A DNA stretch of 7,044 nucleotides from Chloroflexota bacterium. Its GTDB lineage: Bacteria > Chloroflexota > Limnocylindria > Limnocylindrales > CSP1-4. The notes under the pieces were generated by a model. It was given only the letters and a program-made list of their open reading frames with translations, was not told where the DNA came from and searched no databases. Made by a program: the position numbers and the translations under genes. Shown in pieces: positions 1 through 6,268 of this stretch. Positions within the stretch are counted from its first letter, which is position 1. Each line of letters begins with the position of its first letter. Location of the stretch: assembly GCA_013696275.1 (NCBI GenBank), contig JACCYW010000127.1, positions 1 to 7,044 on the forward strand, written 5' to 3'.

Positions 1-277
1 TCACAGCCCGATGCTCGGTCGTTTGGTCCAGCCCCGAGGCCGAAGCGCGGCCGACGACGTTCGTGAACCGGGCGAACGACTTCCCTGACCCACTTCAGGA
101 AAGGCTTCGCATCGGATCTCGGTCGGATGGGTCATCCGGCGCACCAAACCCTACGGCGCCCCAAACCATCTACGGCGCACCAAACTCCTACGGCGCACCG
201 ATCTACCTACGGCGCACCGATCTACCTGCGGCGCCCCAACCATCTACGGAACCACCTTCCGGAAAGGCGCCGCAAGG
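1..277. other. Left-edge non-coding stretch
   Basis: No gene can be supported here. The plus-strand frame beginning at base 3 stays open to a stop at 300-302, but its product is low-complexity (repeated Gly-Ala-Pro and Thr-Asp-Leu-Pro). It is dominated by the tandem repeat and overlaps the photolyase 3' end, so it is probably chance or at most the tail of a gene from the left. A short hairpin, GGCCG-AAGCG-CGGCC at 38-52, has no T-tract. An imperfect palindrome, CCTTCCGGAAAGG at 255-267, lies just after the photolyase stop but is too weak to call a terminator. Confidence 0.5.
138..247. repeat. Six-copy imperfect tandem repeat, 17-19 bp unit
   Basis: Six head-to-tail units each begin with GGCGC and end in a TAC-like trinucleotide (TGC in unit 5). 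They lie at 138-154, 155-173, 174-191, 192-210, 211-229 and 230-247. The first reads GGCGCACCAAACCCTAC and the third GGCGCACCAAACTCCTAC. Units 4 and 5 are nearly identical to each other (GGCGCACCGATCTACCTAC, with one change in the last three bases). Unit lengths of 17, 19, 18, 19, 19 and 18 break any reading frame, so the array is not maintained as a peptide repeat. It lies 30 bp past the photolyase stop codon. This resembles a small intergenic minisatellite; no function can be assigned. Confidence 0.8.
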
Positions 278-1714
278 TCAACCGTTTCGGACAGCACTGT
301 AGGCCGCCAGCGCGCGTTGACGTGCCTCGGCGTGGTCCGCGATGGGCGATGGATAGTCCCGCCCGATGACGCAGCCGGCCGCCCGTTGCTCGTCGCCACT
401 CATCTTCCACGGCTCGTGCAGCCGCGCTAGCGGCACGCCCTCCAGCTCAGGCACCCACCGCCGCACGAAGGCACCGTTTGGGTCGAAGCGCTCCGCCTGC
501 AGGACGGGGTTGAAGATCCGGAAGTAGGGCTGTGGGTCGGTGCCGGTGGAGGCGACCCATTGCCAGCCGCCGTTGTTGTTGGCGAGGTCGCCGTCCGTCA
601 GGTGGGCCATGAAATGACGCTCGCCGCGGCGCCAGTCGATGAGCAGATCCTTGGTCAGGAATGAACCGACGATGAGCCGCGCTCGGTTGTGCATCCAGCC
701 TGTGGCCATCAGCTGGCGCATCGCGGCGTCGACGACCGGATAGCCCGTGCTGCCTGCGCACCACGCTTGGAAGTCGTCTTCGTCCTCCGACCAGGCCATG
801 CCCTCGAACTGGGCCAGATACGGTCCGCGCGTCACACCTGGTCGGTGCCACAGGACGTGGTGGTAGAACTCGCGCCAGACCAGCTGACGGCAGTAGGCGG
901 CCGGTCCCCTGCCCTCCCGCTTGGCCCGCCGATAGACCTCCAGCGGCGACAGCAGGCCCCAATGGAGGTCCTGACTGAGTCGGGAAGTGCCGTCCGCGGC
1001 CAGATCATCCCGGCGGCTGTGGTAGTCATCCAGGCCTGATCGCAGCCAGCGACCCAGCCGGTCGCGGGCGGCCTCCTCGCCTGGTTCAGGCAGGTCGGCA
1101 GGCGGCCGCTCCGGGACCCGTAAGTCGGCGGACGACGGCCATGTCCCTGGGTCGGCCGAGCCAGGCAGGTCGATCGACCTGGGCGCGTCGAGCGCGTCCC
1201 GCAGCGGTAGCTGGCGCCAGGCCCGATGGAAGGGGGTGAAGACGCTGAACGGGCCGCCGGCCGCGCTGATGACCTCTTCCGGCTCGTGGACGAGGATGCC
1301 GCGCCGGGCGCGCAGGCTTCGACCGTCCGACTCGAGGGCCTTTCCGACCTGCCCGTCCCGGAGTCGAGCGTACGGACCATAGTCGCGACTCACCAGCACG
1401 ACGTCGGCTCCGACCTCGGCCGCGAAACGGGGCACCACCTCCGCCGGTCGACCCGTCCGAACGTGGAGCCGACTTCCGCGGTCGCGCAGCGCCTGGTCGA
1501 GGAGCCTGGCCGAGCGGTCCATGAACCAGACCCTGTTGGGCGCCGGCCAGCGGCCGCCCAGGAGAGCATCGTCGAACACGAAGAGCGGCACTACCATGCC
1601 GGCACGCGAGATGGCGTCGGCCAGCGCCGGGTGGTCGTGCAGGCGAAGATCGCGCCGGAACCAGACCACTGCTGTACGCCACCGTTCCCCACCGCCTGGG
1701 TCGCTCGAAGGCAT
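278..1714 (-). CDS. phrB: Deoxyribodipyrimidine photolyase (class I CPD type)
   Basis: This 478-residue flavoenzyme should split UV-induced cyclobutane pyrimidine dimers in DNA using blue light. The N-terminal photolyase/antenna domain starts at residue 15 (VVWFRRDLRLHD) and runs to about 170. The FAD-binding helical domain spans about 215-475. Visible FAD and catalytic motifs are WREFYHH at 280, TGYPVVDAAMRQL at 323, GWMHNRAR at 339, DLLIDW at 356 and NNGGWQWVASTGTD from 380. By alignment from memory to E. coli Phr, the electron-transfer tryptophans are W384, W361 and W308, the flavin-contacting Asn is N380 and the dimer-stacking Trp is W280. Q277 occupies the position of E. coli Glu274. The antenna cofactor cannot be told from sequence. 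Length is normal for the family (about 470). AGGAG lies only 1 nt before the ATG, so initiation may rely on coupling to the transporter, whose stop is 14 bp upstream. It is the last gene of the operon. A cryptochrome-like role is less likely but not excluded. Confidence 0.95.
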   Translation of the reverse strand: MPSSDPGGGERWRTAVVWFRRDLRLHDHPALADAISRAGMVVPLFVFDDALLGGRWPAPNRVWFMDRSARLLDQALRDRGSRLHVRTGRPAEVVPRFAAEVGADVVLVSRDYGPYARLRDGQVGKALESDGRSLRARRGILVHEPEEVISAAGGPFSVFTPFHRAWRQLPLRDALDAPRSIDLPGSADPGTWPSSADLRVPERPPADLPEPGEEAARDRLGRWLRSGLDDYHSRRDDLAADGTSRLSQDLHWGLLSPLEVYRRAKREGRGPAAYCRQLVWREFYHHVLWHRPGVTRGPYLAQFEGMAWSEDEDDFQAWCAGSTGYPVVDAAMRQLMATGWMHNRARLIVGSFLTKDLLIDWRRGERHFMAHLTDGDLANNNGGWQWVASTGTDPQPYFRIFNPVLQAERFDPNGAFVRRWVPELEGVPLARLHEPWKMSGDEQRAAGCVIGRDYPSPIADHAEARQRALAAYSAVRNG

Positions 1715-1728
1715 GCTCCTGCCCGGCC

Positions 1729-2637
1729 CTACAACTGGCCGACCGCGATCAAGACCACCCCGACCACAGCCAGCCCGACGCCGGCCGTGCGCAGAGCGTT
1801 CAGACGCTCGTGCAGGAACAGCCGCGCGAGTAGCGCTGTGACGATGGGATAGAGCGACGATAGGACGACCGCGATGGCCAGGTCGCCCTGCGCGTTGGCG
1901 AGCAGGAAGAAGAGATTGCCGCCCAGGTCACCCAGGCCGGAGAGGACGAAGAGCGGCAGCAGGCGAAGCGGGAAGCGGTAGGAAGGGAATCGACGCCGAG
2001 CCGCCATGACCACCAGGAGCAGGGCGACGACCGCCAGGCCAGCCGCCCTGACCATCATGATGGGCCACCAGGTCTCGCCGCCGGCCGCCCGCGCCTGGTC
2101 GATGGCCAGGAAGAAGCCGGCGAAGCCAAGTCCCGCCAGCAGCACCAGGCTGAGTTCGTTGCTGATGCCGGTCGAGCTTGCTGTCGTGGCTCGACCGTCC
2201 GTCGACCCGGTCGAACCGCCCCGGGCGGGCAGGCTGATGAGCACCACCGCCAGGAGCGCGGTCGCGATACCGGCCAGCAGTGGCGGCGTTTGGGCCGCAC
2301 CGTTGGCCAGCCCGACCACGGCCGGCACAGCCGCGGCGATGAGTGCCGCCAGTGGAGCGACCAGTCCCATCGTGCCGCGGGCGAGCGCGATGTAGAAGGC
2401 GCCCAGCCCGCACACGCCGCTGGCGCCGGCGAGCGCTGCCCACGCCAGCGCCAGCCCGCCTGGAACGGCCTCGCCGGAGGCGGCCACCAGCACCACTGTG
2501 GCCGTGATACCGGTCAGCTGGGTCAGGGTCAGGCTGACGACGACTGACACGAAGCGGCTGGCGACCCCGCCGGAGAAGTCTCCGATGCCCCAGCTCAGGG
2601 CCGAGCACAGCGCGAGCAGTGAGGTGACGAGGCTCAG
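1729..2637 (-). CDS. EamA/DMT-superfamily transporter, probable CTG start
   Basis: This is a membrane transporter of the drug/metabolite superfamily, with two EamA repeats of five helices each (about residues 5-137 and 160-300 of 302). Hydrophobic segments rich in Ala, Leu and Val alternate with short loops. A polar Ser/Thr/Gly linker near 145-160 separates the halves, and the end (LHERLNALRTAGVGLAVVGVVLIAV) is typical of the family. The first ATG/GTG/TTG codon is GTG at 2550, but starting there removes TM1. The same frame upstream, open to a stop at 2695-2697, reads LALCSALSWGIGDFSGG, which looks like a normal EamA N-terminus. No standard start codon lies in that extension. CTG at 2635-2637 has GGAG 5 nt upstream (2643-2646) and overlaps the ATPase gene's TGA as CTGA, so I chose it. 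The alternatives are a true GTG start with loss of TM1, or a sequencing frameshift. Substrate unknown; why it sits among repair genes is unclear. Confidence 0.85.
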   Translation of the reverse strand: MSLVTSLLALCSALSWGIGDFSGGVASRFVSVVVSLTLTQLTGITATVVLVAASGEAVPGGLALAWAALAGASGVCGLGAFYIALARGTMGLVAPLAALIAAAVPAVVGLANGAAQTPPLLAGIATALLAVVLISLPARGGSTGSTDGRATTASSTGISNELSLVLLAGLGFAGFFLAIDQARAAGGETWWPIMMVRAAGLAVVALLLVVMAARRRFPSYRFPLRLLPLFVLSGLGDLGGNLFFLLANAQGDLAIAVVLSSLYPIVTALLARLFLHERLNALRTAGVGLAVVGVVLIAVGQL

Positions 2638-4787
2638 GCCGGCTCCGAGGACGGTCGGACCAGTGGCCCATTGGCGGTCAATTCGATGACCTTGTCAGCC
2701 CGTGAGTCATAGCGGTCCGAGCAGGTCAGATAGATGACCTGGTGATCGGCCGAGATCTTCTTGAGCAGGTCGAAGGCGCGCAGCGCACGATCGTCGTCGA
2801 AGGTGACCAGCGGATCGTCGAACACGAGCGGCGGCCGGCGGTCCTGGGTCACCTGGCGCACCAGACCGAGTCGCGCCGCCAGGTAGATCTGGTCGAGCGT
2901 GCCGCGCGAGAGCTCGGTGGCGGGGACCCAATCCTGCTTCTCGGCAGAGTGGACGCTCAGATCCAGCGCGTTCTCGTCGACGCGGATGCGCTCGTACCGG
3001 CCATCCGTGATCTTCGACACATCAGGGCCCATCCACTCTTCCAGGAAGCGGGCCGCCTTCTTCATGGTCGCCACTTCTGCCGCATCCAGTGCTGTCAGAG
3101 CCGTTTGATAGACCCGTAGCCGCCGCTCTATGGCGGCCAACTGCTGGCGCATCTGGTCCAGCCGCTCAGCCGTGGTGGCGACCTCTTCCGCGTCGGTCGG
3201 ATTGCTGTCCACGACGGAGCGCGCGGTCGCCTCGTCGGTCATCGCTCTTTCCCGGTCATCACGCGTCGAGCGTACGGCCGCGTCGGCGCTTTGGCGGTGT
3301 CCGGGCGGATCGGCTCCCACGGCACCCATGCCGGCCAGGGCGTGGCGTGCCTCATCGGCGGTGGCAGCATGGCGGTCGCGCAGTCGCGCGACATCCTCGG
3401 ACTCGTCGAGTGCTTCGATGAGCAAGCCGCGGTACTCGGCGCGCAGCCGGTCGATGCCTGCGACGTGATCCGACTCGGCCGTCAGCATCGCATCGGCGGT
3501 CGCCAGGTCGGGCATCCCCAACGCCGCGATCTGCGTCTGGCGTTGCCTTTCCGCCGCCTTGAGTCCCTCTTCCAGATCGGAGCGCCCACTCAGGCGCCGG
3601 GCGATCTCCGTCTCCAGCATCTCGTTCTGCAGACGGACCTCGGATGCGCGTCGGCGGCGCAGCAGTGCCACCAGCAGCAGGACCGCCGCCAGTGCCGCCA
3701 GGCCGACGGCAGCGGCGATGCCGGCCACACCCTGGACCAGCACCGCTACGGCGGCTGCCCCGATGACCGCCAGCACAGTCAGCGCTACGAGCGGTAGCCA
3801 CCGCGGTGCCGGACGGACCTCGGCCTGCCAGGAAGACACGTCCGGCTGGCTGGCCAGTTCGGCCCGCTTCTCCAGGATGTCGAACTCCAACGACCGAAGC
3901 CGCTCCACGCCTGTCCGAAGCGCGGGCAAGGCCATCGCCGACGGGTGGCTGGCTTCGGAACGATCGATATCAGCGCGCAGCTCGGCCGCCCGCTTGTAGC
4001 GCTGATACTCGGCCTCTGCCTTCGTCTTCCGGGCGAGGGCGTCGACGGCTCGTTCGGCCATCTGCAACTCGGCCTGGGCCTGACTCAGCTTCGCGTCGAG
4101 CGCTTCGCGGCGGCTTGTCGCGGCGGCGAGTAGCCCGCGATCCCGTCCCAACGTCACCAGTCCCGACTCGCCCCGGGCGACTTGATCGCCCAGCCTGGCG
4201 ATCTCGTCGCGCGTCTGCCTCAGAGGACCAGGATTCTTGGGCCCATCCGCGCGCGTCCGGGCGATCGCTTCCTGAAGCTTCCGGCGCGCCGCGAAGGTGC
4301 CCCGATCGGCCCCACTCATCGACAGTTGCAGGCGGTCCCGCAGAGCGCCCTCATCTCGATCGAGGTCGGTCAGTTCCTGGTGTCGGATGCATGCCGTGGA
4401 GCGGAAGAACTTCTCCGATGGGATGCCGGTCAGCTCGGCCAGCCGGGCGTCGACAGCGGTCGGGTCGGTCTGGACCTCCGTGCCCAATACCAGCCGGGAT
4501 GTACCGTTCGTGCCCGCGAAGACCTTCCACACGCTGCCATTGCCGTCCTCCGCCTGGAAGTCCATCCGCACCTGGGGCGGGGACTCGCCGTTGGCCCACG
4601 TGCGGATGCCATCGAGTTCCTGGGCGGTCGAGGTCGGTCGGCGGAAGAGGGCCATCTCGACGGCCCGCTGAATGGTCGACTTGCCGACCTCGTTGGGACC
4701 GCGGATGACGGTCAGGCCGACAGCCAGCTCGAGCTCCAGGTCGGCGTGACGCTTGAAGTCCGTCAGCCGCAGCTTGGTGATGCGCAT
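2634..4787 (-). CDS. SbcC/Rad50-like ATPase, YhaN type, with membrane hairpin
   Basis: This 717-residue protein is the SMC-like ATPase partner of the nuclease encoded just upstream. The N-terminal half-head opens MRITKLRLTDFKRH and has Walker A GPNEVGKST at 30-38 and a Q-loop candidate at Q137. Charged, heptad-like coiled-coil stretches lie at about 165-275 and 380-570. The C-terminal half-head has the signature LSRGT at 626-630, Walker B LVFDD at 654-658 with Asp where many ABC ATPases have Glu, a D-loop-like FDDDR at 663-667 and YLTCSDR at 686-692. Between the coils, residues 330-376 form two adjacent hydrophobic helices followed by RRRR. The protein has only two cysteines (133 and 689) and no CxxC, so there is no zinc hook. 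From family knowledge, mid-protein membrane segments and this head fit the YhaN group rather than true SbcC. It is shorter than B. subtilis YhaN (about 960 residues, from memory). The ATG lies 4 bp after the nuclease stop without a clear Shine-Dalgarno, which suggests coupling. Confidence 0.9.
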   Translation of the reverse strand: MRITKLRLTDFKRHADLELELAVGLTVIRGPNEVGKSTIQRAVEMALFRRPTSTAQELDGIRTWANGESPPQVRMDFQAEDGNGSVWKVFAGTNGTSRLVLGTEVQTDPTAVDARLAELTGIPSEKFFRSTACIRHQELTDLDRDEGALRDRLQLSMSGADRGTFAARRKLQEAIARTRADGPKNPGPLRQTRDEIARLGDQVARGESGLVTLGRDRGLLAAATSRREALDAKLSQAQAELQMAERAVDALARKTKAEAEYQRYKRAAELRADIDRSEASHPSAMALPALRTGVERLRSLEFDILEKRAELASQPDVSSWQAEVRPAPRWLPLVALTVLAVIGAAAVAVLVQGVAGIAAAVGLAALAAVLLLVALLRRRRASEVRLQNEMLETEIARRLSGRSDLEEGLKAAERQRQTQIAALGMPDLATADAMLTAESDHVAGIDRLRAEYRGLLIEALDESEDVARLRDRHAATADEARHALAGMGAVGADPPGHRQSADAAVRSTRDDRERAMTDEATARSVVDSNPTDAEEVATTAERLDQMRQQLAAIERRLRVYQTALTALDAAEVATMKKAARFLEEWMGPDVSKITDGRYERIRVDENALDLSVHSAEKQDWVPATELSRGTLDQIYLAARLGLVRQVTQDRRPPLVFDDPLVTFDDDRALRAFDLLKKISADHQVIYLTCSDRYDSRADKVIELTANGPLVRPSSEPA

Positions 4788-4791
4788 CGCT

Positions 4792-5964
4792 TCAGACCAG
4801 GGTCACGCGTTTGGGATCGTCCAGCAGGACGCGCAGCAGGTGGAGCGCCTCCCGCTGCTCGGCGGCGACGTCGGCCGCGCCAGCCACCTCGGCAGCCGTG
4901 ATGCTCGTCTGGAGTCCACGGGTGAAGACGCCGGCGATGGTATCGGGCGGAGGTGGTACGCCCTGGGGTAGCGGCGCCACGGCTGCGTTCCTGATCCGGA
5001 GACCGAAGAACGAAGGCTTGAGCTGCTGCTCGACCTCATCCGTCTTCAGATCGAGCGCTTCGGGCAGGACGCCCAGCAGCCTCAGATCGAGGACCACATC
5101 GGCATCAGCCCGGGCCGCCAGGCTGCGGACCAGGGCATCCTGCGAGTCGAGCGCGGCCACGTCCACGTCCTCTCGCTGGAACCGGGTCCGACCGACAGCG
5201 ATGGGCTCGACGGCCACAATGGTCCGCTCATCCTTGACCTCAAGGGTCACCAGGAGAACACGACCTGCGCCGTCCTGGTCGACCGCGACCGCCTCGGGCG
5301 CGCCTGAGTAAGCCCAGGTGGTCTGCCCGGCGCGGTCCTGGCGAAAGGAGTGCCAGTGGCCCAGGGCCAGGTAGTCGAGCCCGCTGGCGGCGACCTCCTG
5401 GGCCGTGAACAGCACGTCGTCCGCCTCGACCTTGCCCTCCACGCGGAGCGACCCATGGATCATGCCGACCTTGAACCGGCCCCGGCCGTCCGCTTTGGCG
5501 TCGTGACCCTGAAGCGGGCTCTGGGCGGACGTCTTGGTGTCGGAGACGAAGCCACGAACGAGCAGGTCCAGATCGGCGAAGAAGACGTCAGGCTGGGTCG
5601 AGGTGAGAACGGTGACCAGATCGCTGTCCCGCTTCTGCCGGGCCATGGCGGGCAGGTCGAAGGCGCGGTAGATGGAGGCAGCGTCATAGCAGTCATGGGT
5701 GCCCGGGATGAGGACGCTGCGCACGCCTCGTTCGGCCAGCCGGTGCAGTTCGCCCGCGGCACGCTCCACCGAGCGTCGCGGCTGGGCGTTCGAATCGAAG
5801 AGATCACCGCAGATCAGGAACACATCCGCTTCGCGCTCGATGGCCACATCGATGGCTCGGGCGAAGGAGCTGAACTGACGCTCGCGCAGGGATGAGGCGA
5901 CCTCACCCAGATCGTGATGACGTGCCCCCAGGTGCACGTCGGCCGTATGCAGCAGGCGAACCAC
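4792..5964 (-). CDS. SbcD/Mre11-like metallophosphoesterase, YhaO type
   Basis: This is a predicted DNA exo/endonuclease of the calcineurin-like phosphoesterase family, working with the downstream ATPase. With the GTG start at 5964 it has 390 residues and begins VVRLLHTADVHLGA, the usual opening of SbcD proteins. Metal-site motifs in order are DVH (D9, H11), GDLFD (D54), GTHD (88-91, H90), MIHGS (H170) and GHWH (H203, H205). The second motif is normally GNHD; here T89 replaces the metal-bridging Asn, while the catalytic-type His is kept. The C-terminal 120 residues probably form the capping and ATPase-binding part. The frame is open to an ATG at 6087, but those 41 extra residues are Arg/Pro/Gly-rich, have no family counterpart and cover the divergent promoter region, so the GTG is preferred. 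GGGAGG lies 12 nt before that GTG, rather far. It is the first gene of the operon. Confidence 0.9.
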   Translation of the reverse strand: MVRLLHTADVHLGARHHDLGEVASSLRERQFSSFARAIDVAIEREADVFLICGDLFDSNAQPRRSVERAAGELHRLAERGVRSVLIPGTHDCYDAASIYRAFDLPAMARQKRDSDLVTVLTSTQPDVFFADLDLLVRGFVSDTKTSAQSPLQGHDAKADGRGRFKVGMIHGSLRVEGKVEADDVLFTAQEVAASGLDYLALGHWHSFRQDRAGQTTWAYSGAPEAVAVDQDGAGRVLLVTLEVKDERTIVAVEPIAVGRTRFQREDVDVAALDSQDALVRSLAARADADVVLDLRLLGVLPEALDLKTDEVEQQLKPSFFGLRIRNAAVAPLPQGVPPPPDTIAGVFTRGLQTSITAAEVAGAADVAAEQREALHLLRVLLDDPKRVTLV

Positions 5965-5980
5965 CGACCCCAGTGACCTC

Positions 5981-6026
5981 CCTGTTCGGGGACCCGAGAC
6001 AGGGCGGATGCCCCTCGGCTCCGCCC
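5981..6026 (-). promoter_or_regulatory. Structured leader: two adjoining hairpins before GTG start
   Basis: On the minus strand, GGGCGGA (6020-6026) pairs with TCCGCCC (6002-6008) around an 11-nt loop. Immediately after comes a second stem. CCTGT (5999-6003) pairs with ACAGG (5981-5985), and TCGGG (5993-5997) pairs with CCCGA (5986-5990), with one bulged base at 5998 and a tight loop. The two stems share bases 6002-6003, so their edges compete. The second stem ends directly against the GGGAGG that could serve as ribosome binding site. No U-tract follows, so a simple intrinsic terminator is unlikely. A translational effect is inference. Confidence 0.4.
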
Positions 6027-6033
6027 TCGGCTC
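6012..6033. repeat. 10-bp direct repeat with 12-bp period
   Basis: CCCTCGGCTC occurs at 6012-6021 and again at 6024-6033, perfectly conserved and separated by CG. It lies in the presumed leader of the metallophosphoesterase operon and reads GAGCCGAGGG on the transcribed strand. The first copy overlaps one of the leader hairpins. Confidence 0.6.
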
Positions 6034-6056
6034 GGCCGGTCTGATCCCTCCGGATG

Positions 6057-6062
6057 ATCCTA
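6057..6062 (-). promoter_or_regulatory. Candidate -10 box for the repair operon
   Basis: On the minus strand this reads TAGGAT, matching four of six bases of TATAAT. It would place a transcript start near 6050, leaving a leader of about 85 nt before the GTG at 5964. No convincing -35 hexamer is seen 16-18 bp upstream, where the inverted repeat begins, so an activator-dependent promoter or a chance match are both possible. Confidence 0.3.
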
Positions 6063-6075
6063 CACGGCTCCGCGC

Positions 6076-6104
6076 TTGTCCGACCACCCTTACGGTGGTA
6101 GGCT
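6076..6104 (+). promoter_or_regulatory. Candidate sigma70-type promoter for zinc-ribbon gene
   Basis: TTGTCC (6076-6081) and TAGGCT (6099-6104) are separated by exactly 17 bp. They keep the most important positions of the -35 (TTG) and -10 (TA...T) boxes. Predicted transcription would begin near 6111. Both hexamers are weak matches, which is common in GC-rich genomes, and neither has been tested. Confidence 0.35.
6083..6099. promoter_or_regulatory. Inverted repeat, candidate operator
   Basis: ACCACC (6083-6088) and GGTGGT (6094-6099) form a perfect 6-bp inverted repeat around CTTAC. It fills the spacer between the candidate -35 and -10 boxes of the plus-strand promoter. It also lies about 20 bp upstream of the candidate -10 of the divergent operon, so one bound regulator could act on both units. 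As RNA it would be a modest hairpin without a T-tract, so a terminator is unlikely. Confidence 0.4.
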
Positions 6105-6251
6105 CTGGTAAGACTTCCGGTGCGCCCCAGCAGGGACCCTCGGTAGAGCACCATGGGACGCGCGGCGCCCGGCTTTCGAGACGCCACGCCTGGTTCTGGC
6201 TGCCCTCCGCGCTGTGGTGTCCGGACGTACGGAATGCAAGAACGCTGCCCA

Positions 6252-6258
6252 GGGGAGG
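6252..6258 (+). promoter_or_regulatory. Ribosome binding site for zinc-ribbon gene
   Basis: GGGGAGG lies 10 nt before the GTG at 6269. It supports that start over the upstream in-frame ATG at 6008, which would add 87 residues with no recognisable domain. Confidence 0.7.
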
Positions 6259-6268
6259 TCCGGCTCAA

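Larger units (their letters stand above)
5965..6268. promoter_or_regulatory. Divergent intergenic control region
   Basis: This 304-bp gap separates two head-to-head transcription units and should hold promoters for both. It contains the candidate promoters, inverted repeat, direct repeat and leader hairpins listed separately. The right part (about 6111-6268) would be an untranslated leader of about 158 nt for the zinc-ribbon gene. It has no clear riboswitch-like fold, only a short palindrome TCCG-N6-CGGA at 6220-6233. Reading frames cross the region from both sides (minus from 6087, plus from 6008) but look non-native. Confidence 0.6.

Noticed and set aside
138..247. CRISPR array.
   Set aside because: The repeats are contiguous, degenerate and shorter than CRISPR repeats, with no unique spacers and no cas genes nearby.
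255..267. Imperfect palindrome after the photolyase stop as an intrinsic terminator.
   Set aside because: The stem is short and no T-run follows on the minus strand.
3..302. Plus-strand frame open from the left edge through the tandem repeat.
   Set aside because: Its product is low-complexity, the repeat units shift frame, it overlaps the photolyase end, and no start or RBS is convincing.
1226..1852. 208-codon plus-strand frame opposite the photolyase start.
   Set aside because: It lies across conserved photolyase coding sequence and the operon junction; no recognisable domain or RBS.
1928..2671. Long minus-strand frame with an ATG at 2671 overlapping the transporter.
   Set aside because: The translation is Arg/Gly/Pro-rich with no domain, typical of an alternate frame of a GC-rich gene; the transporter frame has clear membrane helices.
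3806..4708. 300-codon plus-strand frame opposite the ATPase gene.
   Set aside because: It is antisense to a well-supported gene, and its Arg/Pro/Ser-rich composition is a high-GC shadow.
5965..6087. N-terminal extension of the metallophosphoesterase to the ATG at 6087.
   Set aside because: The 41 residues are Arg/Pro/Gly-rich without family counterpart and cover the structured leader; SbcD homology starts at the GTG at 5964.
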